DNA of 40,735 nucleotides from an uncultured Clostridia bacterium (GCA_934476675.1 CAKSOE010000029.1:1-40735), one strand, 5' to 3'. Shown: positions 15,905-24,502, counted from the first letter of the stretch. A program made the numbers and translations. The notes: generated by a model from the sequence alone, not told the origin.

Positions 15905-17573
15905 CGGCAATCGTCTCCTTTAACTTTGTCAGAGCAATTTTTGTTTCTGCGGCGGTTTCTCCGAGCAAAGATGCGATTTCCTGTACTATTCGCATTTGCT
16001 TATCAACAACCTTATCCGCAATTTCAACCGTCTGCCTGCTTATATCCTCTTTCCTTTCTCTTGCGATTTCTTCATCGGTTATATCGCGCATTATACATAT
16101 GAGCAGCCTGTAATCTTTGTCATAAACAATAGTCTGCTCCACATATCTTTCATATTCTGCCAAATACGTTTTGCTGTTTTTTAAGCTTCTGCCGGTTCTT
16201 AAAACGTCCATAAACGGTTTCGGGTCAAGTATTCTCACTACCTGATCTCCCATAATATCGCCGGCATTTCTTATGTGCATAATCCTTTGTGCGGCAGCGT
16301 TTATCTGCTGAACCTCCAATTTTTCGTTGAGCACAATAAGTCCGTTCGGCGTACTTTTTACTATCGTATCAGAGAAACATTCCGCCTTATCCTTCAAAAA
16401 CGGCAGGCACATGGAAATCTCTGCTTTTCCGTTATAAATTGCCGCGGCTTTTTCACGGCAGGTATTATATCCGCACGAACCGCAGTTAAGCTCGTCCGAC
16501 GGTTTGAATTTTCCCATCTGATGAAGAATTTCCGTTATTTCTGTTTCCGACGGCGGCTGTAATTTTCTTTCTATCATTGTAAAGGTCTTTTTAAGAGTCA
16601 GTTCGTCAGGCTGTGCGACATCAAAGTCTTTTTCGCCTGCAAAATCAGACACTGCCATGTAATCACGTATCGGTGAGCGGTGAAATTTTTCCATTACCGG
16701 TCCGCCCACACAGCTTCCCGAACAGGCTGACATCTCTATAAAGCAATTATGTATTTTTCCGTCCTCAATGTCCTTCAATGCGGCTATGCAGTTTTCCACG
16801 CCGTCTATTGCCATATATGTATACTTTGGATTACGATGCGTCATTGTTTTTAAAATTCCGCCCGTGGTCGGAAAAAATCTTGCACGGCTGTGTTCGTCGC
16901 TGTCAAGCTCCTGTCTGATTTCGATATTCTGTTCTTTGAGCCATGCCGTAAGCTCATCAAATGTCAGCACAGCATCCACTATGCCCTCATAATAGGACGC
17001 TTCATCCTTTTTTGCCACACAAGGACCTATAAACACTGTCTTTGCATTAGGAACACGGCGCTTTATTTCCTTGCAGTGAGCCTGCATAGGCGAAACGATA
17101 TTCGCAAGATACGGCAGTTCTGCCGGATAATATTTCTGAATAAGCAGATTCACCGAATGACAGCACGACGAGATGATAATATCACTCTTATCATCATCTA
17201 TCATTCGTTCATATTCGTTTTTGACTATTGTTGCGCCTACCGCAGTTTCCTCAACATCGGCAAAGCCGAGTTTTTTTATTGCCTCACGCATCGCAACTAT
17301 TCCGACGCCCTCATAATTTGCCACAAACGACGGCGCAAGGCTTACATAAACCGGATCGCCGCTTTGCAGCAGAACCCTTACCTTTTCGGTCTCGTCAACA
17401 ATCTGCTTGGCGTTCTGCGGACAGACTACAAAGCATTGTCCGCAAAGTATACACTCGTTCCCTATTATGTACGCCTGGTTTCCCGAAAATCTTATTGATT
17501 TTACCGGACAGTGACGAATACATTTATAACAGTTTTTACAGTTTGATTTTTTTAATGTAAGGCAGTCTGTCAT
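15897..17573 (-). CDS. Sensory-type [FeFe]-hydrogenase homologue with PAS domain (HydS-like, group C)
   Basis: 558 residues. In order: two ferredoxin-type 4Fe-4S sites (CKNCYKCIRHC 12-22 and CILCGQCFVVC 41-51); an H-cluster domain with L1 SSCCHSVN (Cys137, Cys138, the usual Pro replaced by His), L2 GPCVAKKDE (Cys185) and L3 EMSACSGSCVGG (Cys284, Cys288); a four-Cys Fes-type motif CGSCGYNTC...C (Cys364, 367, 372, 389); a PAS domain (about 400-500, with VLNEKLEVQQINAAAQRIM); and a C-terminal helical tail (505-555) that could form a coiled coil. No kinase domain is attached, so the output must pass to the coupled phosphatase. It is a probable hydrogen or redox sensor in the cytoplasm. The ATG at 17573 follows GAGGAGG. 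Confidence 0.88.
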   Translation of the reverse strand: MTDCLTLKKSNCKNCYKCIRHCPVKSIRFSGNQAYIIGNECILCGQCFVVCPQNAKQIVDETEKVRVLLQSGDPVYVSLAPSFVANYEGVGIVAMREAIKKLGFADVEETAVGATIVKNEYERMIDDDKSDIIISSCCHSVNLLIQKYYPAELPYLANIVSPMQAHCKEIKRRVPNAKTVFIGPCVAKKDEASYYEGIVDAVLTFDELTAWLKEQNIEIRQELDSDEHSRARFFPTTGGILKTMTHRNPKYTYMAIDGVENCIAALKDIEDGKIHNCFIEMSACSGSCVGGPVMEKFHRSPIRDYMAVSDFAGEKDFDVAQPDELTLKKTFTMIERKLQPPSETEITEILHQMGKFKPSDELNCGSCGYNTCREKAAAIYNGKAEISMCLPFLKDKAECFSDTIVKSTPNGLIVLNEKLEVQQINAAAQRIMHIRNAGDIMGDQVVRILDPKPFMDVLRTGRSLKNSKTYLAEYERYVEQTIVYDKDYRLLICIMRDITDEEIARERKEDISRQTVEIADKVVDKQMRIVQEIASLLGETAAETKIALTKLKETIADE

Positions 17574-17586
17574 TCAAAATTCCTCC

Positions 17587-17838
17587 TCAGGATTTGATTT
17601 TATTTAAAACGTTTTCCTTGAAAAATTCCTCAAAGCTTTCTTTTGTGATGCCCGTGTGTGTAACATCATCAATTACAACGGTAACTCCGACTCTGTTGCA
17701 TTTGCCTGTGCAAAAGCAGCCTGCAAGAGTAATTTCGTTTCCGAGAGAATATTCTTCAATCTTCTTCTGAAACATTTCTACAATGTCATGCGAACCCTTT
17801 AAATGGCACGAGCTGCCCACGCAAATTTCTATAATCAT
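17587..17838 (-). CDS. Thioredoxin-like [2Fe-2S] ferredoxin domain protein (NuoE-type), copy 2
   Basis: 83 residues. CVGSSC (6-11) and GCFCTGKC (40-47) are the cysteine pairs of the NuoE/HydC-like thioredoxin-fold [2Fe-2S] domain, here standing alone. It is a close relative of the preceding gene (IGSSCHIKGS versus VGSSCHLKGS), so the pair looks like a tandem duplication. It probably carries electrons to or from the hydrogenase homologues. Its ATG overlaps the stop of copy 1 (ATGA). Confidence 0.82.
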   Translation of the reverse strand: MIIEICVGSSCHLKGSHDIVEMFQKKIEEYSLGNEITLAGCFCTGKCNRVGVTVVIDDVTHTGITKESFEEFFKENVLNKIKS

Positions 17839-18077
17839 TTCAGCGCACCCACAACATTTGTTTCAAAAAAGTCCTTTACGCTGTCCGGCGATACCGAGAA
17901 AAATTCCCCGTCAACCGTAACGCATACGCCTTTCTGACATTCGCCCATGCAAAAGGTTCCCGCAAGCTCCACTTTATCATCAAGCTTGTTTTCGGAAATT
18001 AAATACTGCAATTCCTCAACTACCGCCCTTGAGCCTTTAATATGACATGACGACCCGATACATACTGTTACTTTCAT
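17835..18077 (-). CDS. Thioredoxin-like [2Fe-2S] ferredoxin domain protein (NuoE-type), copy 1
   Basis: 80 residues from the ATG at 18077, placed seven bases after GGAGG; a TTG two codons earlier is ignored. Cys pairs lie in CIGSSC (6-11) and FCMGEC (42-47), again the stand-alone NuoE-like [2Fe-2S] fold. An extra Cys in GVCVTV is not in the sister protein. It starts 24 bases after the kinase-like gene and is translationally coupled to copy 2, so the two proteins may form a heterodimer. Confidence 0.82.
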   Translation of the reverse strand: MKVTVCIGSSCHIKGSRAVVEELQYLISENKLDDKVELAGTFCMGECQKGVCVTVDGEFFSVSPDSVKDFFETNVVGALK

Positions 18078-18101
18078 AATCAATCCTCCGTTATTTTTTA
18101 T

Positions 18102-18851
18102 TTATTCGTAGTCAACTACGTTTATCCATGAATGTAAAAATTCTCTTTCCTTTTCGTTTCCCTTGACCGTCTGCGATGCGGCAACGATAGGCATCCATTT
18201 CTGAACATACTGCATGGCAGTATCGCTTTTTTGGCAAAACAATTCAAGGTACTTTTTCGCGCCCGAAATATCTCCGTTAAGCCAAAACAGCAAATATGTC
18301 CTCGCCGCATCGGCAGAAGCGTTTCCCTGCGCTGCGTGCGCCCAATCGAGAATATACGGCGTGCCGTCCTCCGAAATAAGTATATTGGACGGATTAAAAT
18401 CACCGTGGCAAAGCTTACTGTGATTCGGCATTGCTTCAAGGCGCGTGTGCAAGTCATAACGCACCGTTGCGCTTAAATCCGTCTGACAAATCTTTAAGTT
18501 CATCTTATCTTTGAGCTTTATAAGCATCGGACATTCTTTTTTATGTATATCCAATTGAATATTTACAAATAAATCCATATATTCATCTTTTTTTTCGGGA
18601 TTTTCTTCTATAAGCTGCGCAAGCGTCTTACCTTTTATATAGTCGGTAATAATCGACCATTTTCCGTTAATCAGCGTCACCTCTCTTATTCGCGGAACGC
18701 TAAGCCCGGTTTCCGACACCCGTGACTGATTAAGCGCTTCATTCAGAACATCTGACTGCGAGAAGAAATTGTCAAACACCTTCATACACAAATCTCCGTC
18801 ACGATAAACAGTCTTATGATTTCTCACTGCTATAATCCTGTCTAAATTCAT
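18102..18851 (-). CDS. Aminoglycoside phosphotransferase (APH)-family kinase-like protein
   Basis: 249 residues of the protein-kinase-like fold. HGDFNPSN (149-156) is the catalytic-loop HxDxxxxN, and ILDW (167-170, Asp169) is the magnesium-binding motif. IITDYIKGKTLAQL (67-80) forms the hinge. The glycine loop is weak and no antibiotic-specific feature is seen, so this is one of the many APH-fold small-molecule or protein kinases, probably not a resistance gene. It is first gene of the hydrogenase operon, behind its promoter. A kinase-fold protein and a PP2C phosphatase in one operon raise the possibility that they act on the same target. This is inference only. Confidence 0.75.
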   Translation of the reverse strand: MNLDRIIAVRNHKTVYRDGDLCMKVFDNFFSQSDVLNEALNQSRVSETGLSVPRIREVTLINGKWSIITDYIKGKTLAQLIEENPEKKDEYMDLFVNIQLDIHKKECPMLIKLKDKMNLKICQTDLSATVRYDLHTRLEAMPNHSKLCHGDFNPSNILISEDGTPYILDWAHAAQGNASADAARTYLLFWLNGDISGAKKYLELFCQKSDTAMQYVQKWMPIVAASQTVKGNEKEREFLHSWINVVDYE

Positions 18852-18885
18852 AACTCATACTCTCCTTAATGCTGATCCTGTTAAC

Positions 18886-18914
18886 ATTCTAACAAGCTGT
18901 TCCGATTTTGTGAA
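18886..18914 (-). promoter_or_regulatory. Promoter of the hydrogenase/phosphatase operon
   Basis: On the minus strand TTCACA (18914-18909), 17 bases, TAGAAT (18891-18886), 35 bases before the first ATG. No other promoter is apparent inside the operon, whose genes are 24 bases apart or overlap. Confidence 0.65.
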
Positions 18915-18963
18915 ATATTAATTTTACATATCGGTAATGTATATATTGATATATACCATATCT

Positions 18964-19004
18964 AAAAAAATAACAAGTTTCGCGGAGGTTTCCTCAAAAC
19001 TTGT
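18964..19004 (-). terminator. Terminator of the min/mgsA end of the cell-shape operon
   Basis: On the minus strand ACAAGTTT (19004-18997) pairs with AAACTTGT (18980-18973). A GAGG/CCTC inner stem continues it, and it is followed by TATTTTTTT. It begins about ten bases past the mgsA stop and is a good intrinsic terminator. Confidence 0.82.
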
Positions 19005-19014
19005 TTTTGAAGCG

Positions 19015-19419
19015 CTATTTTTTCGGGTTTACAACATCCCGCCAGTCAAGATCGCCGCGTTCAAGACCGTGAATAAGTACCTCTGCCGTGGCTAAATTAG
19101 TAGCTATGGGGATATTGTGCATATCACATAATCTAAGCAGCGAAAACACATCGGGTTCATAGCTTTCCGCATTCAGAGGATCTCTGAAAAACAGCACCAA
19201 GTCAATCTCATTATACGCAATACGCGCGCCTATCTGCTGATCACCACCCTGCGGTCCGGATAAAAACCTGTATACGTTAAGTCCTGTATTTTCAATAATA
19301 AGTTTTCCGGTAGTTCCCGTTGCATATAATGTTTGCTTTGCCAATATGCCCTTGTAGGCTATGCAGAATTGTACCATCAGTTCTTTTTTCTTGTCGTGTG
19401 CTATTAATGCTATGTTCAC
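19015..19419 (-). CDS. mgsA: Methylglyoxal synthase
   Basis: 134 residues from the GTG at 19419. This start gives the family N-terminus MNIALIAHDKKK and lies eight bases after AGGAAGGGG; a GTG 24 bases upstream has no such site. SGPQGGDQQIGARI carries the phosphate-binding and catalytic Asp region, and the protein ends IHGLERGDLDWRDVV as usual. It converts dihydroxyacetone phosphate to methylglyoxal, a bypass used when sugar phosphates build up. It sits 35 bases after minD. Its place at the tail of a cell-shape operon is seen in other Clostridia. Confidence 0.93.
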   Translation of the reverse strand: MNIALIAHDKKKELMVQFCIAYKGILAKQTLYATGTTGKLIIENTGLNVYRFLSGPQGGDQQIGARIAYNEIDLVLFFRDPLNAESYEPDVFSLLRLCDMHNIPIATNLATAEVLIHGLERGDLDWRDVVNPKK

Positions 19420-19454
19420 TGAAATTACCCCTTCCTCTGTCACCGATGTATAAT

Positions 19455-20255
19455 TTAGTTGCGTTTGCTGAAAATCAATTTAAGCTTTTCAAAAAAACCC
19501 TGCTTTTTTTCTTCCATATTCATTATCGGTACTTCTTCGCCGAGAAGCCGTCTTGCTGTGTTTTTAAATGCCGTACCGGCTTTTGAATTTTCCTCCGACA
19601 CTGCCAGAGAACCTTTAAGAGCCGAAACGGTAAGCTGTTCATCTTCACATACTATCCCCAATACCGGAATCTGCAATATATCCAGACAGCTGTCAATATT
19701 CATCATTATACCTTTTTCTATCATATCAGGACGTATTCTGTTAAGTACAAGACGTATGTCCGCAATTCCGTTTTCTTCAAGTATGGTAATAACTCTGTCT
19801 GCATCACGCAGAGCCGCTGTTTCCGGAATTGTAACGATTATTGCGGCATCGGCACAAAGCATTGCATAGCCGAATCCGCCTTCAATTCCTGCCGGCGCGT
19901 CTGTTATGCAATAATCAAAACGCCCCTTTATCTCCGTCCAAAGCTCTTTAAGCTTATCCGTATCGGCTTCTGCTGCGCTGCGCGTCTGCGGAGCCGCCAT
20001 AAAATATAAATTTTCATATCTGTTGTCTTTTACAATCGCTTCGTCAAGAGTACAGTTTCCGTCAAGAACGTCCAGAATATCATAAACAATATTGCTTTCC
20101 AATCCAAGCGCAACATCAAGATTTCTCAAGCCAATGTCCATATCCGAGAGCAGAACAAGTTTCCCATGCATTGCAAGCGCTGCTCCGAGGTTAGCGCTGA
20201 GAGTGGTTTTTCCCGTTCCCCCTTTGCCGGAGGCTATCATAATGATTTTTCCCAT
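19455..20255 (-). CDS. minD: Septum-site determining ATPase MinD
   Basis: 266 residues. The deviant Walker A motif KGGTGKT is at 11-17. DMDIGLRNLD (38-47) and ITDAPAGIE (about 116-124) follow as in ParA/MinD ATPases. The last 14 residues, GFFEKLKLIFSKRN, form the amphipathic membrane-targeting helix. MinD recruits MinC to the membrane to block division away from midcell. It has its own promoter (20341-20369) as well as readthrough from minC. The next gene, 35 bases on, is mgsA; no minE is present. Confidence 0.95.
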   Translation of the reverse strand: MGKIIMIASGKGGTGKTTLSANLGAALAMHGKLVLLSDMDIGLRNLDVALGLESNIVYDILDVLDGNCTLDEAIVKDNRYENLYFMAAPQTRSAAEADTDKLKELWTEIKGRFDYCITDAPAGIEGGFGYAMLCADAAIIVTIPETAALRDADRVITILEENGIADIRLVLNRIRPDMIEKGIMMNIDSCLDILQIPVLGIVCEDEQLTVSALKGSLAVSEENSKAGTAFKNTARRLLGEEVPIMNMEEKKQGFFEKLKLIFSKRN

Positions 20256-20340
20256 CCAATGCCCCCCGCCGTTACGGAAATAATACCGATTTTATGCACG
20301 ATACACCAAAATTTCCTATTTGGAATAACCCTGCATCACT

Positions 20341-20369
20341 ATTATATCACATAATTTTCGTTTTGTCTA
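20341..20369 (-). promoter_or_regulatory. Internal promoter before minD
   Basis: On the minus strand TAGACA (20369-20364), 17 bases, TATAAT (20346-20341), in the 114-base gap between minC and minD. The -35 box directly abuts the minC stop codon (20372-20370). The transcript would have a leader of about 80 bases. Confidence 0.75.
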
Positions 20370-21047
20370 CTATTTAACCAAAAATTCATATGTATAAATT
20401 TGATTATCTGTTAATACTGCTTTCACCGCACCGTTTATATGTTCCTGAAATTCATATACGCTTACTCCGCCTATTGTGATTTTTTCGGGCGAAAAGTCGG
20501 AAGCAATTATATATGCGCTTTTACTGCCCATACTTCCCGCCTCCGCGCTCCCGTAAAGCTTTCCAAGTATTACAATATTCCCCATAGCCGCAACCCTTGC
20601 GCCCTTTTCAACATCACCTACAAGTATAAGGTGGCAATCGGATTCTATTCGTTTTCCGTTTCTTACCACACCCTCGTAAAACCTTGCGCGGTTTGATTTG
20701 AAGTTTGTTGTTATTACTTCTTTTATTTCCTCAAGCTCCCGTATGTCACTGTCAAAAGCTTCTCCCGCCGCCTCATCATGAATAACCTTTTTTTCTCCGT
20801 AATTTATCACGCAGTCCGGCAGCATTGATTTTACCAAAGCTTCAAGCCTGAGCATTTCACTTTTATCAAATTTTCTTCCTATAAAATATATATTGCAGTA
20901 TCCGTTTCCGAAAAAGTGTCTGAATTTATCAAGCTTACTGCGCAGATTGTTCATAATTTCGGAAAAATCCGCCGATGAGTTAAAATAAATTTTCACACCG
21001 TCACCGGCGCCTTTGAATTTTATTAAATCATTTTCCAAAATTATCAC
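20370..21047 (-). CDS. minC: Septum-site determining protein MinC
   Basis: 225 residues. The N-terminal domain (1-105) binds FtsZ. The C-terminal beta-helix (about 118-215) shows VRNGKRIESDCHLILVGDVEKGARV and GNIVILGKLYGSAEAG, typical of MinC_C. It inhibits FtsZ assembly near the poles together with MinD. It follows mrdA by 11 bases, so it belongs to the long mre operon. The ATG at 21047 is preceded by AGGAGTGATA. Confidence 0.93.
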   Translation of the reverse strand: MIILENDLIKFKGAGDGVKIYFNSSADFSEIMNNLRSKLDKFRHFFGNGYCNIYFIGRKFDKSEMLRLEALVKSMLPDCVINYGEKKVIHDEAAGEAFDSDIRELEEIKEVITTNFKSNRARFYEGVVRNGKRIESDCHLILVGDVEKGARVAAMGNIVILGKLYGSAEAGSMGSKSAYIIASDFSPEKITIGGVSVYEFQEHINGAVKAVLTDNQIYTYEFLVK

Positions 21048-21058
21048 TCCTTCATGTA

Positions 21059-23107
21059 TTACTGCTGTGTTTTCGACGCCAACTTAAAATATTCGTCAAA
21101 TATTTCTCTCGCCACTGCCGCCGCATTCGTACCGGATACGCCGTGTTCGAGCACAACCGCTACGGCAATCTGCGGCTCGTCAAACGGCGCATAAGCAATA
21201 AACAGCGCATTGTTTGAACCGTTCCCCACCTCGGCGGTACCTGTTTTTCCGCCTATGGATATGGGATAGTTCTGAAAAATATCGGAGGCGCTTCCCTCGT
21301 CAATAACCTTGTGCATACCGTCTTTAACGGCGCTTATATATTCCGGCTTTATGTCAAGCTGTTCCTCAACTTGCGGCTTTGATTCCTTTATCAGTGTTCC
21401 GTCTGCCGAGGAACGTATGCTTTTAATCAGATTTACTTTGTATCTTGTTCCGCCGTTTGCGATTGTTGCGGTGTAATTTGCAAGCTGAATCGGCGTAAAT
21501 AAGCTATACGACTGACCGATTGCCGTCTGCAGGGTGTCACCGCCGTACCAGTCGCGGCTTGTGACGTTCTCAACTACCTTTTTCTTGTATTCCGGACTTG
21601 ACATATATCCTGTTGATTCCTCGGAAAGCTCAATTCCCGTTTTTACTCCCAGTCCGAATTTTGCCGCATATTCATCAAGCGTGTCAATACCCGTTCTTCG
21701 TCCTGCCTCATAGAAGAAGTAGTTGCACGAATTTTCTATCGCACCCGAAACATTGAGCTTTCCGTGCGTGGTATGGTAGCCGTTCCATATCCAGCACGCC
21801 GGCTGATAGTCCTGATAATATTTGTAAACGCCTAAGTCCTCGATTATTTCACCGGGAGTTATTTTTCCCGACTGCATAGCCGCAATCGCCGTCACAGGCT
21901 TAAAGGTAGAACCCGGGCTGTAAATTCCGCTTATTGCTCTGTTCCACATAGGGCGAGTATCGTCCTTGATAAGCTTTTCATAATCTTCATTGAATTTTGA
22001 CATATCATATGTCGGATACGACGCCAGCGCCAGCACATCGCCCGATTTGACATCAAGTACAGCCGCAGCGCCGCTGTTACAGTCGGAGCCTTTATTTTTA
22101 CTGCCGTTCCTTTTTATCGAACGTATATTTTTTGCAAGAATATCTTCCACCTTTTGCTGAAAATCACCATCAATCGTCAATATAACGGAATTTCCCGCCT
22201 TTGGCGCCGTTCCGCCTGAAAGTACGATTTCCTCACCGCCGGCAGTTTTTGACGTTCCGGTTATGCCGTCTCTGCCGCGCAGATAATCCTCCGCCCAAAG
22301 CTCTATCCCCTGCTTGCCGATATTATCGTCCATATTATAGCTGTCGGATTTTGCGGCGTATTCCTCTGCACTTATTTTACCTATCCGTCCCAATATATGC
22401 GTTGCCAATCCCGGTTTTTCGTAATTACGCACATAGTCGTTTATCACTGTTACGCCCTTATATTTGTCCGGCTGCTCCTTAAGCAATGTAACAATATCCA
22501 CACGTACGTCCTGGGCGATGGTAAACGGACTTGAAGAAGAAAATCCGTGCAAATCCGCCTCATACCTTGCGCCGATTATCCGTCTTGCAGCCGTTTCACT
22601 GTATGACGGACTTATTTTATAAATATTTTTATATGCCTGTATCAATGACTGCGCATCCATATCCGCGCTTACGTATTTATTTTTGTATTTGTTTTTATTA
22701 AACCATTCCCCGCGTTCCTGTTCGGCGCTGTTTTTTTCATCACTGCCGAAAGTATATTCATACGGCTCATAGCTTACAGGAAACGTGTCGTAATACTTGC
22801 AGTCCGATGATTGCATTAAATCAGTAATATTTTCAAACACTTCGTTAAGCTCATCGTCTTTCATTCCCATTCGCTGAATTACAACGCTGTAACCGACTTT
22901 GTTCGTAACCAAAGCCGTACCGTATCTGTCATAAATTTCTCCCCTCGGCGCTTTTTCAACAATATTGGTGACAAGTCTGTTTTCTGCTGTTTTTTTATAT
23001 TCATTTCCGTTAACAATCTGCAAATCAAACAATTTATATAATATTGCCGCACACATCATAACTGTAAGTATTCTAAACACCCAAAACCTTGATTTACCAC
23101 GAGTCAT
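21059..23107 (-). CDS. mrdA: Penicillin-binding protein 2 (elongation-specific transpeptidase)
   Basis: 682 residues. One N-terminal membrane anchor (10-26), a PBP dimerisation domain opening with PRGEIYDRYG (54-63), and a transpeptidase domain with STFK (Ser400-Lys403), SCN (460-462) and KTG (621-623). It cross-links peptidoglycan in side-wall growth with RodA and MreBCD. The dimerisation domain carries an extended polar stretch (100-165), common in clostridial homologues. It lies 25 bases after mreD and 11 before minC. rodA is not in this operon. Confidence 0.95.
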   Translation of the reverse strand: MTRGKSRFWVFRILTVMMCAAILYKLFDLQIVNGNEYKKTAENRLVTNIVEKAPRGEIYDRYGTALVTNKVGYSVVIQRMGMKDDELNEVFENITDLMQSSDCKYYDTFPVSYEPYEYTFGSDEKNSAEQERGEWFNKNKYKNKYVSADMDAQSLIQAYKNIYKISPSYSETAARRIIGARYEADLHGFSSSSPFTIAQDVRVDIVTLLKEQPDKYKGVTVINDYVRNYEKPGLATHILGRIGKISAEEYAAKSDSYNMDDNIGKQGIELWAEDYLRGRDGITGTSKTAGGEEIVLSGGTAPKAGNSVILTIDGDFQQKVEDILAKNIRSIKRNGSKNKGSDCNSGAAAVLDVKSGDVLALASYPTYDMSKFNEDYEKLIKDDTRPMWNRAISGIYSPGSTFKPVTAIAAMQSGKITPGEIIEDLGVYKYYQDYQPACWIWNGYHTTHGKLNVSGAIENSCNYFFYEAGRRTGIDTLDEYAAKFGLGVKTGIELSEESTGYMSSPEYKKKVVENVTSRDWYGGDTLQTAIGQSYSLFTPIQLANYTATIANGGTRYKVNLIKSIRSSADGTLIKESKPQVEEQLDIKPEYISAVKDGMHKVIDEGSASDIFQNYPISIGGKTGTAEVGNGSNNALFIAYAPFDEPQIAVAVVLEHGVSGTNAAAVAREIFDEYFKLASKTQQ

Positions 23108-23132
23108 ACAACGTTTCCCAACCTTTCGCCGT

Positions 23133-23633
23133 CTATATAATAAGCTTCTTCTCGGTTTTTCCGTATAATGTCTTTCCGAGCAGAGGATATATAATAACCG
23201 CTATCGCCGAATTATATATCACTGATACCGTAATGTACGGATATAAAAACTCCTTAAAATTCATCGACATCCGATATTGCATCATAAAATACAGCATTGC
23301 CCATATAAACGAAAACAACGCTGTCCAGAATACAGTTTTAAAAATGTTATGAACATATCTCGGACGGCGTTTAAATGAGTATACCGCAAATGCAGCCGCA
23401 ATCATCACTACCGCGGTAAGAAAAAAATCCTCACCCATAAAAACACCCGAACACAACCCGATAATTGCGCCCTCTGCGGAGGCATGAGCAAAATTTTCTT
23501 CAAAAAGCATAAGCGATACCGCAAACGGGAGCATAAAAAGCGGAGAAACCGCCGCTATTTTTATGTAATGCGCCGTCACGGTCTGCAACACAATCAAAAC
23601 AACAATCCATACTGCCAACTTCAAACTTTTCAT
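23133..23633 (-). CDS. mreD: Rod shape-determining membrane protein MreD
   Basis: 166 residues with five or six hydrophobic helices. It begins MKSLKLAVWIVVLIVLQTV and ends in a lysine-rich tail. Identity rests on the pattern (LMLFEENFAHASAEGAIIGLCSGVFMGEDFF) and on its place between mreC and mrdA. It is part of the elongasome in the membrane. The ATG at 23633 follows GGGAGC located just after the mreC stop. Confidence 0.9.
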   Translation of the reverse strand: MKSLKLAVWIVVLIVLQTVTAHYIKIAAVSPLFMLPFAVSLMLFEENFAHASAEGAIIGLCSGVFMGEDFFLTAVVMIAAAFAVYSFKRRPRYVHNIFKTVFWTALFSFIWAMLYFMMQYRMSMNFKEFLYPYITVSVIYNSAIAVIIYPLLGKTLYGKTEKKLII

Positions 23634-23651
23634 AAATCCAAAAGCTCCCGA

Positions 23652-24473
23652 TTATTTCATTCCGTTTATAACTATTACGGCATATAAGTCCGAAAAATCA
23701 ACTGCCGGTTCTACCTCTGCATATTCAAGACTTCCCGTATTATCGGAATTTATCTCTTTTATTCTTCCGGCAGAAAGTCCGGGAGGATATATTCCGCCCG
23801 AGCCGGAGGTTTCAAGAATATCTCCGATAATTATATCAGAGCCGCTGTCAACAAACGACAGTCTGCAAAGACTTTTTTTTGAAAGCGACGCATCCCCTTC
23901 GATAAGTCCCAATGCCCCTGTTCGTGAAACGCGCACCCCTGTTGCCGAATCCGAATTCAAAATTGACGAAACCGTTGCCCAGTTCGGTCCTGTTTCCGTA
24001 ACCGTTCCCACAATTCCTTTATCCGTAATAACGCTGTTGCCTTTTTTTATGCCGTTTAATGAGCCTTTGTTTATTTCTATCGTTTCATACAGACTTTCCG
24101 AAGAATATCCGATTACGGCGGCGGCAACGGTCGTGTAGTCGTTTATGCTGTTTTTAAGCTCCAGAATTGATTGAAGCTGTTCGTTTTCATTTCTGTACTG
24201 CGCAGCATCTTTATTCTGCTTTTCAAGCTCGTCCACACGCTTTATAAGCTCATCATTCTGCTTTTTGTATTCGTCCATTTCCCAAAGGAAATTTTTAAAT
24301 TTATCCGCTCTGTATGATATATATGCAAAGCCGTGCTGTACCGGCTCAAATATGGTCTTTAAAACCTTTGACAGCGGATTTGTGCCTAAAAAATGTACCG
24401 CCGCCGCAAAAGCCAGAATGCAGACTGCCGTTATTAAAAACGTCTTTTTTCCGCGTCTTTTTAACGCTGCCAT
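23652..24473 (-). CDS. mreC: Cell shape-determining protein MreC
   Basis: 273 residues. One membrane segment near 12-29, a coiled coil (about 60-105, LIKRVDELEKQNKDAAQYRNENEQ), then the extracytoplasmic beta domain with NKGSLNGIKKGNSVITDKGIVGTV (about 128-151). It links the MreB filament to the outside wall enzymes. It lies 29 bases after mreB and 18 before mreD. Confidence 0.93.
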   Translation of the reverse strand: MAALKRRGKKTFLITAVCILAFAAAVHFLGTNPLSKVLKTIFEPVQHGFAYISYRADKFKNFLWEMDEYKKQNDELIKRVDELEKQNKDAAQYRNENEQLQSILELKNSINDYTTVAAAVIGYSSESLYETIEINKGSLNGIKKGNSVITDKGIVGTVTETGPNWATVSSILNSDSATGVRVSRTGALGLIEGDASLSKKSLCRLSFVDSGSDIIIGDILETSGSGGIYPPGLSAGRIKEINSDNTGSLEYAEVEPAVDFSDLYAVIVINGMK

Positions 24474-24502
24474 AATTTGTATTCCTCCAAGCTGTCATTG
24501 AA

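Noticed and set aside
18102..18851. Antibiotic-resistance aminoglycoside kinase
   Set aside because: Only the general kinase-fold motifs are present; the operon context is signalling, and no resistance-specific features are visible.
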